The position numbers and the translations under genes were made by a program. Shown here in pieces: positions 1 to 8,332 of a stretch of 61,495 nucleotides of DNA. Each line of letters starts with the position of its first letter. The first letter of the stretch is position 1. The notes under the pieces were generated by a model, which saw only the letters and a program-made list of their open reading frames with translations, was not told the origin of the DNA and made no database searches. Origin of the DNA: Pseudomonadales bacterium (GTDB taxonomy: Bacteria > Pseudomonadota > Gammaproteobacteria > Pseudomonadales > Pseudohongiellaceae); contig JAJEGU010000015.1 of assembly GCA_022819645.1 (NCBI GenBank), positions 1 through 61,495 of the forward strand, written 5' to 3'.

Positions 1-489
1 CTGTTCGGCCCACTCTCTCATTCTGCGGTTGCAGCTATGCCGCCACGATAGCACTTCGATTTCCCAGCCGCGGTTGAGCATGCGCTCAAGATCGGCATGA
101 AATCCTTCACCTTGAGAAAAGCCCGCACCGTCTCCCGTTAGTAATACCGCGATTCCCGGATTTCCGTTATGGTCAAATGCATCGCGCAGCATCGCGACCT
201 GGAGCGTCTGGTCAACTCCCTGCTCTCCTCCTTGTAGGGCGCCCCGCTCCAACAACTGGACAGCGACGCCCTCATTCTCCAGTCGATTCCATACGTGCTG
301 CAACTCCGGTGGGATAGAGCCAACGGCAACTGCGTTGACGATCTCTCGCCTGTTACGAGCCAGTTCGAGAAGGTTCCTGAAGTGAACCCGCAAGCGATAG
401 CGTGAGTCCTCACCTTCTATTTCGATAGCTGCTTGTTGCGCACCGATGAAGATGTTCGAGTTATCCCAATAGATGAAGACCTTTTCCAT
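1..489 (-). CDS. NYN-domain (PIN-like) RNase family protein, partial
   Basis: The frame runs open from an ATG at 489 to the window edge, giving 163 residues without a stop; the 3' end lies outside the window. The N-terminus reads MEKVFIYWDNSNIF, the usual opening of NYN/LabA-like proteins, with an acidic residue in the DNSN motif. A second conserved stretch, LLTGDGAG, lies near residue 138. NYN domains are PIN-like folds that usually act as metal-dependent RNases; here that role is inferred from the family only. A second, truncated relative lies at 8333-8605, so the accessory region between them is bracketed by two NYN genes in the same orientation. The two N-termini are clearly homologous but not identical. 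Confidence 0.8.
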   Translation of the reverse strand, partial: MEKVFIYWDNSNIFIGAQQAAIEIEGEDSRYRLRVHFRNLLELARNRREIVNAVAVGSIPPELQHVWNRLENEGVAVQLLERGALQGGEQGVDQTLQVAMLRDAFDHNGNPGIAVLLTGDGAGFSQGEGFHADLERMLNRGWEIEVLSWRHSCNRRMREWAEQ

Positions 490-579
490 TTCACAGCACC
501 TTGCAGAAGTTTTGACTGTGGATTATATAGGCTTAGCTGACAGATTGGGATCAATATCTATCCGTAGATCAGGACTATC

Positions 580-1709
580 CTATAGTCGCATAGGCCGTTG
601 GCGTTGCCTTTTGATTGGATGGATCGCGTCCGTTCCGGGTGGCGATTCCCTGTGAACGGGGCGGTTTCCGCCCTGTGGATGGTTCCCCGCGTTGGTCTGG
701 TTACGCCGGATCCGGTCTTTTGGCGGTCGGGTCCGGTCGTTGCGCGGCAGTTTGCCGTTGCGCACCCGGGACTAGTCCTCGTCCCAGGACCAGTCGCGGA
801 CGCAGTGGAGCCGGTTCTCGATTTTCCGGTGGCCCCGGTTCAGGGCGAGCACTTCCGCGGGGCCGGCGCGGTCGGCGCCGAGCGAGGTGAGACCATAGGC
901 GGTTTCGACGGTGATGGCGTCTGTTTTCAGGACGGTGCGCGCGCGGCGGATGCGGAACGCCTGGCGGCGTCCCGGCAATCGTCGGGGTGCTGCTCCAGCG
1001 ACAGCAACGCGCAACTGCGCCGCTCCAGGCGCCCGTGTCCCTTGTCGAGCGTTTCGGTGGTGGGCGCGGCGCCGAAGGCGGCATCAAAGGCGACGAGGTC
1101 TTCGCGTACGCTTGGGTGGTTGTCCTTGATGGGCAGCGCATAGTCCGCGCCTTGGTCGAGGATCAGCCGCGCGGTTTTCGGGCAACTGTGCAGGGCATCC
1201 AGCGTCAACACGTGGCCGCGCACGTCCAACTCCCGGATCAGGCGGCGGGCGCCGACGATCTCCCCGCCCGCGCCATCCGAGGCGGTCTGGCCGGCGATGA
1301 GGCCGTCGCCGTGGGTGATCGCGGCCAGCAGCATGCGCCCGTCATCCGGCCCGCCCGGGCGGTTTTGCGGGGCGGACTTGCCGTCGATGGCCAAAGCGCC
1401 CCGCGGGGGCCGGCATCCAGCGGAGAATCCCTACACCGCCCGGTCCAGGGCGCCCGGATCGATATCCGACAACAGGCGATGCATACTGGCCCGCGAGGGT
1501 GGCGTGAGCCGGCCGGTGGTCGGGCTACGGAAGGCCCGCAGCGCGGCCGCGTCCGGCGCCAAAGGCCGCAGCCATACCGTCTTCGGTTCCCCGTGCGCCA
1601 CCCAGCCGCCGCCGGACCGGGCGTAACCCCGCGTCAGGCCGACCCGCTCCCAACCCGCGGCGCGGTAGCACGTGCCCCGGAACCGAGACGAATCAACAAA
1701 AGTCTCCGC
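580..1709 (-). pseudogene. ISAs1-like transposase remnant with DruA-like (DUF4338) N-terminus
   Basis: Reading right to left, a DruA/DUF4338-like stretch (RFRGTCYRAAGW) comes first, then an in-frame stop at 1431-1433. The same frame resumes with the ISAs1 core (AIDGKSA, LDALH, YALPIKDNHP). A frameshift near 975 moves the reading to the frame with ETAYGLTSL and RGHRKIENRLH. A TAG at 772-774 then interrupts the motif DED-SRVRNGKLPRN, and the last part decays. ISAs1 transposases are DDE enzymes, and DruA-like N-terminal domains are known in some transposases. At least two stops and one frameshift make this copy inactive. The right boundary is a chimeric joint with the IS1380 fragment at about 1709. 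Confidence 0.8.
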
Positions 1710-1934
1710 CCGCAGCTCATCGTGGTCGTTCAGGTGTTTGTATCCCAGCGCCAGCGCGTACACCCGTTGTCGGACCAAGGTCAAAAGCGCATGCTGGCAA
1801 CTGGCCTTGCGGAGCGGGTCGGTGAGCGAACGTGCGGCCTGTTCGGTCAGTCCCAGTTTCCGGCCAGCCTGGCGCAGCAGCATCGCGCCGCCATTGGAGG
1901 TAATGGCGCTTCTGAAAAAAGAGACCTCCACCAA
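1709..1934 (-). pseudogene. IS1380-family transposase, N-terminal fragment
   Basis: About 75 residues match the start of IS1380 transposases: AITSNGGAMLLRQAGRKLGL, then VRQRVYALALGYKHLNDHD. The reading frame then passes without a stop into the DruA-like part of the neighbouring ISAs1-like remnant, so the two elements are fused at about 1709. The catalytic DDE region is missing. This is a dead fragment; it shows that one element inserted into or recombined with another. Confidence 0.75.
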
Positions 1935-2057
1935 GCGGCCTTTGCGTGACGTATAGAAAAGTGATGGATTCCAGATTACGATCCGTCGTGAGAGAAGTGT
2001 CCTTCGATTTCAGCATAAGTAGCTGAATTATAAAGAAATATGAACGCACCGCTCGCC

Positions 2058-2467
2058 TTATTCATGCAATACTCGGGCTGTCGCATACGCTGGCGACCAC
2101 TTCGGCGAACGGTTCGGACGTGGCGCACGCGCACCTGGCGCTGCATGGGGATGAGGCGGATGTGTGGGGTGACGCGGGCTACCAGGGCGTGGGCAGGCGT
2201 CCGGAGAACCGGAACAGGGGGGTGGACTGGCACGTGGCGATGAGGCCGGGGCTGCGGCGCGGGCTGGACGGGGATGGCCCGGAGGCGGCGGCGGAGAAGC
2301 GCAAGGCGTCGGTGCGGGCGAAGGTGGAGCATCCGTTCCTGTATGTGAAACGGCACTTTGGCTACGGCAAGGTGAGGTACGGGGGGTTGGCGAAGAACAC
2401 GCAACGCATCGCGATGCTGCCGGGTTTCGCGAATCTGCTGATCGCCGGCCGCTACGCGGCGGCTTGA
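2058..2467 (+). pseudogene. IS5-family transposase, C-terminal fragment
   Basis: The reading frame holds the C-terminal half of an IS5-group transposase: GLSHTLATTSAN, then HGDEADVWGDAGYQGV, then a WHVAMRPG block, and finally KASVRAKVEHPFLYVKRHFG with YGGLAKN. The N-terminal half and any credible start are absent; upstream sequence abuts the IS1380 fragment. The glutamate of the DDE triad would lie in the AKVEHPF stretch. The fragment cannot make an active transposase alone. Confidence 0.8.
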
Positions 2468-2523
2468 GATGGGGTTGGTGCGCCCGCACACCGTGGAAAG
2501 AGGTGGAAATGGGCCAAAATCCA

Positions 2524-2563
2524 TGAATATCCATGAATATCCATGAATATCCATGATATTTAG
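2524..2563. repeat. 10-bp tandem repeat, about four units
   Basis: The unit CCATGAATAT is repeated three times and followed by a near-copy CCATGATATT. It lies between the IS5 fragment and the zinc-ribbon gene. No function can be assigned; slippage during replication is the simplest origin. Confidence 0.85.
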
Positions 2564-2703
2564 GATATCGACGATTTCCCGCAAGCAGTGGTAGAAGGGC
2601 AATATTCTTCTGCGATGGGTGTGGAAAAAATTAAAGACCATGCACGATTACTGGATCAACCATCATACTCATGTAGGTAAAGACATTCGGTTCATCCTCA
2701 TTG

Positions 2704-2796
2704 TCAATATATTTTCGGGTGTCGTGGAAAACACTTTTGCATACTCTTCTGAGACAGCCAGACAATTTCTTGTTCTAGTCGCACATCCAAGAACAT
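2704..2796 (-). pseudogene. Possible RhuM-like N-terminal fossil
   Basis: The 30-residue frame contains DVRLEQEIVWLSQKSM, which resembles the conserved opening of RhuM-family virulence/phage-island proteins (E-V-R-x-E-x-E-T-V-W-L-S-Q). Another frame continues with YAKVFSTTPENI, resembling the next part of the same family, so a frameshift is likely. Nothing further is recognisable. The match is short and made by eye. Confidence 0.3.
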
Positions 2797-2932
2797 GGCC
2801 GGGAGTGTACCGGAGATCGCCGCGAATATCAACTAATAAAACTCGCTAGGCACTACAAACGACTTCCCGAAAGCCATGAAAAACCTCCACAAAATCAGCC
2901 AGGTACGAATTAGGATCATAGCGGCTAGGGGG

Positions 2933-3487
2933 CTAAACCGCCGGAGTCAAGAAGAACGCCAAAACAATTATAAGCAGAAACAAAAACGCTGCTGAAGAAA
3001 CTATTATAGCTATTTTCTCACCTTCATCATTGTCGTCTTTCTGAAGCTGTTTCACGTCTCCATTCTTAAGAACGGAAGAACTATCACACTCTAAACCTGC
3101 CTGATGAGGCTCGTCAGGATTCCCGCTCAATCCTCTACTTCGGTAACTAACTGGGATAATGAGTTTTCTCGATCCATCCTGATTTTTTTCTTTACTGGAT
3201 AGAACTTCTTGCTGAGGAATGCTTGGCATACGGCGGATATTGGAATTTCCGGATGATATCAAATTGTTACCACAGTTAGGGCAAACTTTTGCATCTTTGC
3301 TAATTTGCTCTGCACAATGTGGACACGCTTCCCTATTCGCTGGTGTAACAACCAGTATGTGGACTAACGCAATCGGCCACAAAAATAGAGCATAAATGAA
3401 CCAGAGGACTGATTCTCGGCCCTTTGATTCGGCGATTATTGCTGGTATGAACGCCAGTATGAATGAACCTAGGAAAAACTCAATCAT
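2933..3487 (-). CDS. Zinc-ribbon membrane protein of unknown function
   Basis: The 184-residue protein has two hydrophobic segments at its N-terminus (about residues 4-18 and 28-47), then a C-P-H-C...C-P-N-C-G zinc ribbon with cysteines at 55, 58, 69 and 72. A long polar linker and a final membrane segment near 158-180 follow. The linker is rich in Ser, Asp and Lys. It lies 173 bp downstream of the MotB-like gene on the same strand and shares its low GC, so it probably belongs to the same horizontally acquired unit. It may have its own promoter. No enzymatic motif is visible. Confidence 0.7.
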   Translation of the reverse strand: MIEFFLGSFILAFIPAIIAESKGRESVLWFIYALFLWPIALVHILVVTPANREACPHCAEQISKDAKVCPNCGNNLISSGNSNIRRMPSIPQQEVLSSKEKNQDGSRKLIIPVSYRSRGLSGNPDEPHQAGLECDSSSVLKNGDVKQLQKDDNDEGEKIAIIVSSAAFLFLLIIVLAFFLTPAV

Positions 3488-3660
3488 ATGTAGTATCCAA
3501 CTTTACATTTGAATTTCCTGTCATTGCGCTATTCCAGTGAATACCAAAAATCTGTGTATCTTTTTTCTAATTTTGTACTGACGAATAGTCTTTTGTAGTT
3601 GACGCAAAGAATTGTCTACAGAATGCGTTGCTGTCTGCCAACGAGCAATTTTCTCCCTGT

Positions 3661-4605
3661 CTATTGGCTTTGCCATTGCTCATCTCGTATGGTGAAGGTT
3701 CCGAACAATCCCTCCAGGACTCGGTCGTGAGCTTGTTGCCATCGCTCCTTGGCGAACTGCGAAGTCTCATCCCAGACTCGAACGAAGAAAACACAGGAGT
3801 AGGAGCGGACTCTAGACTCCTTTCCTGCGTCGTATATAGGCCGAAGAGACTCTTCCATCTCTGAATCCGTAAGTGGCATGCCGTATCGAATCTCTTCAAG
3901 TGGAAGATTTTCTGCTTCTTCAACATAAGTTCTATTGCTGTCGTCAAATGCTCCTCCAGGCGGAATTGGTCTTTGACGTACGATCATATGCTGATCGAAT
4001 ACTGCTATGTCAAATAGGTATAGTGCCTTTTCCCGCGTTCCGCCATTAGCGGCGGCAACAGCTTCGTACCAACAGGGAGGATTCTGTCCCTTCTCTCTGA
4101 GGATACGTTGTTCCTCAGTCTGTGCGTAGAGATGTTGATTTTGCTGTTCCAAATCCGCGATATAATTCTTTTGTTCGTCAAGCTCTTCTTGTTGCTTGGT
4201 CGATTCGTCAAGCAAGCGACCGTTTTCTTCCACTACTTTGCCAAGTTCAGCTTCCGCCGCGCCTCGCTCTTGTTCGGATTGCGCTAACTGCGCCAATAGT
4301 TGCTCAGTTTCGTTGCTCTGTGTATTCCCAATACTATTACGCCATCGAGTTAATGCTACAATTTCGTCTGGGGTTTCGATTCCGGATAGTGAATCTTCCC
4401 AAGTATCCCTAAATTCTTCGAGTGATTCTAACCGCTGTAAATCCTGTTCCTGCTGATTAAGTTGCTGAGTTTGCTCTTGACTCAGGACAAGAAATACCAA
4501 CATCAACAAAAACAGCAACAGAATAAATACTTCGGCTACGGTCAAGCCAAGAATGGTTCCGCGACGGTACTTCGAATTTGCAAGTCTTGTGGATTGCCCA
4601 GGCAT
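3661..4605 (-). CDS. MotB/ExbD-like protein with coiled coil and novel C-terminal domain
   Basis: The 314-residue protein starts at the ATG at 4605, which has AGGAA seven bases upstream; a TTG at 4620 overlapping the previous stop is less likely. A short cytoplasmic N-terminus leads to a single membrane segment at residues 18-41. It carries Glu25 near its start, where MotB/ExbD proteins usually carry an Asp. A coiled coil fills about 42-175. The C-terminal 130 residues (opening PPCWYEAVAA, then ALYLFDIAVFDQHMIV) are not an OmpA-type peptidoglycan-binding domain that I recognise. It follows the MotA-like gene directly, as stator pairs do. The function is inferred from architecture; an ExbD-like role is equally possible. 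Confidence 0.7.
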   Translation of the reverse strand: MPGQSTRLANSKYRRGTILGLTVAEVFILLLFLLMLVFLVLSQEQTQQLNQQEQDLQRLESLEEFRDTWEDSLSGIETPDEIVALTRWRNSIGNTQSNETEQLLAQLAQSEQERGAAEAELGKVVEENGRLLDESTKQQEELDEQKNYIADLEQQNQHLYAQTEEQRILREKGQNPPCWYEAVAAANGGTREKALYLFDIAVFDQHMIVRQRPIPPGGAFDDSNRTYVEEAENLPLEEIRYGMPLTDSEMEESLRPIYDAGKESRVRSYSCVFFVRVWDETSQFAKERWQQAHDRVLEGLFGTFTIRDEQWQSQ

Positions 4606-4616
4606 TTGATATTTCC

Positions 4617-6062
4617 TCAACTTTTTTTGTTGACCGTACCAGTTAGATTTTCAATAGCTTCTACAAGCGACTTGCGGGTATGTTCCGCCAACTTGCTCCA
4701 CTCCTTTACCTCACCTGCCATCTGCTTGCTCAGAAATTGAGCCTGGGCAAGCTGATCTGCACCTATTTTTTGATGCTTTTCGAGCTTGCCTGAAATCTCC
4801 TTAATCGCGGAACTCATCTTCGTTCCGTCAGATTCTACCTGTTCGGATACGTGATCCGCAATCTGTGTAGTTTTTTTCCGGTACTCCTTAACAGCATTCA
4901 AGCGTTCATCGTTCAGCTCAGCCACGAGTTTTGCCTGACCACCAGTGATTTCATTTACGCTACTTCGAAGTTCTTTTGTTGATTTGGCTGCCACACTGGC
5001 CGCTGCACCCAGTTCACTGCGAGCACTGGCCATGCTCTCAAGCAGCAATCTCATTTCTGCACTAGCTTTCACCGCGTTACTTACCATAACTTGTAACGAT
5101 TCAGAGTTTTCTCTCATCCCGGTTACCGAGTTATCGATACTTTGGGAAAGGTTCTGCATTTCTGACCAAGTCTGTTTAGTGCTACCAAGTAATGCATTCA
5201 GCTCGCCATAGATTGCTTTGATATGACCTTCGCCTTCCATGCGCATTTTTTCCGCCATATCATTCCAAGCCTGATTCGTTTCAATAATGCTTTGGTTTGT
5301 TTCAGCCGATATGTGTTGCGTGAATTTTCCTACTACATCTATACAATGATTTGAAAGAGTTGTCATTTCGGTATTAAATATTTCCGCTATTGACTTCAAA
5401 TTCAGGTTCATTTGTTCTAACTGATGTAGTGATGATACTTCCAAGTCCTTATACTGCTTTTGTATCATTGCGCCAGTGTGGTCGACTACACTTGAAGATT
5501 GCTCAGAGGAGATACGTGTGAAATGCAAGAATGCATCGCTCGCTTCCCTCAGAACAAGGCGCAACCTGGCAAGGTCTTCTCGTAAATCTGAAATACCTGA
5601 ATCAATTGCAATATCAACTGAGCTTGATGGAAGACTACTTGCTACACTTTTCTGTTTTTCTTCTGATTCTGTTTCTAACTCTTCTTTAGAATTTTGGAAG
5701 AGAATTCTAGCGAGAATTCCTGCTACCGTTGAAAAAAGAGCTACGCCGAAATTTCCAATCAGTTCGTTGGCACGATCATTTATACTCTCCCGAACATCAA
5801 ATATAAAAAGCTGCAGCAAAGCCATGATTAGTGAGAGTAACGTAAAGAGTAGCCCCAAGTAGTATAGATTGTCTCCCGCAATCTGTCTATCTTCCGAATC
5901 ATCACATTTTCTGTGGTAATAAAATCCGACGATTATGATAATGACAACTGCGGTAGTTACAGCTATTGTTGCTCCAGCTAATCCCGGGACCAGAAGTCTC
6001 ACTCCGAAAATCAGAAGTAATCCTGCTAGGAACGCAAAAATCAGTGTTTTTGTTGAGTTCAA
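4617..6062 (-). CDS. MotA/TolQ/ExbB-like stator protein with long coiled-coil tail
   Basis: The 481-residue protein has four predicted membrane segments at about 7-26, 30-48, 65-88 and 102-121. The last contains ALFSTVAGILARI, similar to the Thr/Ser-lined proton path of MotA/ExbB proteins. Residues 125-480 form a long, mostly helical, Gln/Ser/Glu-rich tail reminiscent of chemoreceptor or ZorA tails. The start is TTG at 6062, supported by AGGAG nine bases upstream inside the end of the preceding gene. It sits between a lipoprotein gene and the MotB-like gene with almost no spacing. A proton-driven inner-membrane motor with a cytoplasmic signalling tail is the likely reading; no member of the Zorya families is claimed by identity. 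Confidence 0.7.
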   Translation of the reverse strand: MNSTKTLIFAFLAGLLLIFGVRLLVPGLAGATIAVTTAVVIIIIVGFYYHRKCDDSEDRQIAGDNLYYLGLLFTLLSLIMALLQLFIFDVRESINDRANELIGNFGVALFSTVAGILARILFQNSKEELETESEEKQKSVASSLPSSSVDIAIDSGISDLREDLARLRLVLREASDAFLHFTRISSEQSSSVVDHTGAMIQKQYKDLEVSSLHQLEQMNLNLKSIAEIFNTEMTTLSNHCIDVVGKFTQHISAETNQSIIETNQAWNDMAEKMRMEGEGHIKAIYGELNALLGSTKQTWSEMQNLSQSIDNSVTGMRENSESLQVMVSNAVKASAEMRLLLESMASARSELGAAASVAAKSTKELRSSVNEITGGQAKLVAELNDERLNAVKEYRKKTTQIADHVSEQVESDGTKMSSAIKEISGKLEKHQKIGADQLAQAQFLSKQMAGEVKEWSKLAEHTRKSLVEAIENLTGTVNKKS

Positions 6063-6884
6063 CTAAAGTGACTCCTGTCTAATTATTTGCCCGCCGAATG
6101 CCTGAACGAGTTCAGTCCACCAATAATAATGATCCACGCTCTGCCAACGAGCGTCACGGGCACGCTCAAGCCTGAAGATACTAACCTCTATACCAGCTAG
6201 ATTCGTTCCCAGATGGCGCAGGGCTGGTGCCGTCAGTAATTGCTCTGCCGGTGGATATGCTCCGTAATGTGATAGGGACTCCGAGTGTTGTAACAAATCG
6301 GAATACAAGATTAGATGGACAGATCTTAAGTATTCGCTGCGCGACCGTTCACTGGTAACGTGGCGAGGCACGATTATGCCGAGGGCTTCAATAAGGGGAG
6401 AACTGGATTGAGGCGGGGATTCTTCAGTCGCAAACATTTCTTGAATTCGGTTGTCAAACATCTGCCAGCGTCGCTGTGCGATCGCCCGACCCTCAGTCAG
6501 GTCCCGCCACCATTCCCGGGCGTTGGGACTAATACCCGGGTTACAAAGCCTCTCGGAAGGTTCTAACGTTCGTAAATTTTCAGTCAACTCATATACCACA
6601 AGTTCTTCGCCTGGAGCAAGAAAAAAATCGGAATCTTCTTGTACTTGAAATTCAGGGTTTAGTTCCCGCAATAGTCGATTAAGTTCGGCTTTATGCTGAG
6701 GGCTTAGTGGATCTGAGGTATCAAGGAGTAGTATAGTGCTGCCATCGGGCTGTTGGCCAACAGCGCAAAGATTCTCATCAAGTCGAATGTTTTGATCGCA
6801 ACCTTGTACTATAACCAGTACAATCAGCAGTGTAAAAAATTTCCGCCGGAAAATAAATTGCAACACGCTCCCGTTCTCACTCAT
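6063..6884 (-). CDS. Putative lipoprotein, possibly vWA-like
   Basis: The 273-residue protein has a signal sequence ending in a lipobox V-Q-G-C (Cys29), so it should be lipid-anchored outside the inner membrane. After it, STILLLDTSDPLS (Asp55, Ser57) followed by an amphipathic helix resembles the first strand and partial MIDAS of a von Willebrand A fold. The end (LAGIEVSIFRLERARD, then YYWWTELVQAFGG) fits the last strand and helix of such a fold. The ATG shares one base with the stop of the upstream gene (TGATG) and has GAGG upstream, so the two are co-translated. The vWA assignment is an eye judgement; the metal site looks incomplete. Confidence 0.6.
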   Translation of the reverse strand: MSENGSVLQFIFRRKFFTLLIVLVIVQGCDQNIRLDENLCAVGQQPDGSTILLLDTSDPLSPQHKAELNRLLRELNPEFQVQEDSDFFLAPGEELVVYELTENLRTLEPSERLCNPGISPNAREWWRDLTEGRAIAQRRWQMFDNRIQEMFATEESPPQSSSPLIEALGIIVPRHVTSERSRSEYLRSVHLILYSDLLQHSESLSHYGAYPPAEQLLTAPALRHLGTNLAGIEVSIFRLERARDARWQSVDHYYWWTELVQAFGGQIIRQESL

Positions 6885-8326
6885 CAGGCAGCTTCCTCTG
6901 AGACATCCGAGCTATTCCCCATGGCTTGTTCCAGATCCAAAAATCGATGTCTACATTCTTTGAAACTTCGTTGCAACTCTTTGATCTTTTGATCTACCAA
7001 ATCTGCTACGCTCTTCAAGCTAGTTTGCTCTGGAACAGTAAATTCAGGGGAAACGAGTATTTCCTGATCTATTTTGACTTTTTCGGAAAACCAGCTAGGT
7101 TCTGGCTCGGTTCTGGCATCCATATTCGCGCTAATATAGGCCCCCAATAATTCGTTGAGATGGTGTTGATACTGCCCTAAATTTGTTCTAAACTCTGTAA
7201 CGACTTTGGTACCAAGTACATAGTACTCTTTCCATCTCGTTTGCTTGGTATTCAGCTTATGTCGTATATCTTCAAGCTTTTTTTGATAATCTACAAACTT
7301 ATTTTTCAATTCATCTTCAGCTATACTGAGTTGGTTTCTGTATACTCTTTGCTTCTCTATAAGTAATCGATGCTTACTTCCATAGTTTGGGTATCGGTCA
7401 TCTCTATCCAACCACTTCCATGATGAAACACAGAAAAAAAGGAATCCGAGCAAGGCCAGCAACGCAGACTGAAAGGAATCGAAGGTAAGTACTCCTTCCG
7501 AAAATCTGATAAAAGTATCACTACCAACTTGAAATATATCAGCACTTGGATCATCAAGTATTGCTTGCATGCTATCTCGAAAATGACCTACAACTATATT
7601 GAAACTCGCAACAAGCACTACAGCAATGGATGCCAGAGTCATGGAAACCCACTTTGTTAAAACGCTAACATGATGGATTAAACGAAGCAATCCTCCCATG
7701 CACCAACCCATGATCAAAATGTTTACAGCACAGATCAATGCCATTTGAACAATTGCACCTATAAATCCAAACGGATTGGCATCCATCAGAGAAGTCGCAT
7801 TCAAAACCAACTCCAAACAAAAAAAGAAGAGTATGAAGCTGAGTGCAAATTTGCGTCCCGAATAGTCTGGTAGCCTGCGTAAACGCGACTCCCTACGAAA
7901 CTCATCGTAGTCTAACTTGGCATCGTGGACTTCTTCTTGTGGCGCAGTCAAGTGGCCTCTCTGAGATCTCACCACACCATCCAAATCCAGCTTGGCATTT
8001 TCAAGTATCTCCTCGGCCATTTGTTTTTGTAATTCCAGCCCTTCAGTATCTTCCATATCAGCCAAGTTTTGTTCAAGATCACTAAGCCATTTACTGACGT
8101 TCTGGCGACAAATCGAGCCTCTTTGATTCACCCAGCCTATAATCTTGTCAGGAATTCCCACCAACGCTCCGTTGGTAGACGGTTTATTCTGCTTGCCATC
8201 AGCTTTAGCGTGTTCCACGATCTTGTGCTCTTTGAGCCAACGATCAAGGTCCAATTTTTTAAATTCACCCTTGACGGGGTCAAAGCCAGGTTCATTGTCC
8301 CAGACCGTTTCCAGTTGTTTCGCCAT
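6884..8326 (-). CDS. Polytopic coiled-coil membrane protein, first gene of the stator-like operon
   Basis: The 480-residue protein has a soluble N-terminus with a coiled coil at about 80-125, four hydrophobic segments near 159-177, 187-215, 225-247 and 284-302, and a long charged coiled coil near 325-385. No enzymatic motif is recognisable. The ATG at 8326 lies six bases after the stop of the truncated NYN gene, so transcription from the NYN promoter would read through. The following gene overlaps by one base. Low GC and AT-rich codons match the next three genes and differ sharply from the housekeeping block. I do not know the family. Confidence 0.65.
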   Translation of the reverse strand: MAKQLETVWDNEPGFDPVKGEFKKLDLDRWLKEHKIVEHAKADGKQNKPSTNGALVGIPDKIIGWVNQRGSICRQNVSKWLSDLEQNLADMEDTEGLELQKQMAEEILENAKLDLDGVVRSQRGHLTAPQEEVHDAKLDYDEFRRESRLRRLPDYSGRKFALSFILFFFCLELVLNATSLMDANPFGFIGAIVQMALICAVNILIMGWCMGGLLRLIHHVSVLTKWVSMTLASIAVVLVASFNIVVGHFRDSMQAILDDPSADIFQVGSDTFIRFSEGVLTFDSFQSALLALLGFLFFCVSSWKWLDRDDRYPNYGSKHRLLIEKQRVYRNQLSIAEDELKNKFVDYQKKLEDIRHKLNTKQTRWKEYYVLGTKVVTEFRTNLGQYQHHLNELLGAYISANMDARTEPEPSWFSEKVKIDQEILVSPEFTVPEQTSLKSVADLVDQKIKELQRSFKECRHRFLDLEQAMGNSSDVSEEAA

Positions 8327-8332
8327 TGTGAT

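Larger units (their letters stand above)
2468..2932. other. Non-coding gap with short tandem repeat and possible RhuM-like fossil
   Basis: No intact gene is visible. The gap holds a short AT-rich tandem repeat at 2524-2563 and, on the minus strand at 2704-2796, a 30-residue frame resembling the start of RhuM-like proteins. Its only longer plus-strand frame (2619-2849) has no ribosome binding site or recognisable motif and is not called. Confidence 0.5.

Noticed and set aside
1560..1709. DruA-like segment as a remnant of a Druantia defence system
   Set aside because: It is continuous with the ISAs1-like transposase frame, and DruA-like domains are known in transposases; no other Druantia gene is present.
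598..1949. Long plus-strand reading frames across 598-1949
   Set aside because: They are antisense shadows of the transposase remnants; they have no motifs of their own.
2524..2563. Short tandem repeat as an origin or iteron array
   Set aside because: The unit is 10 bp with only four units, and no replication gene lies near it.
2619..2849. 76-residue plus-strand reading frame
   Set aside because: No ribosome site, no motif, and it overlaps a more plausible minus-strand fossil.
2933..8326. Calling the operon a Zorya system
   Set aside because: Only the MotA/MotB-like layout is shared; no recognisable ZorC, ZorD, ZorE or OmpA domain is present and the extra genes do not fit.
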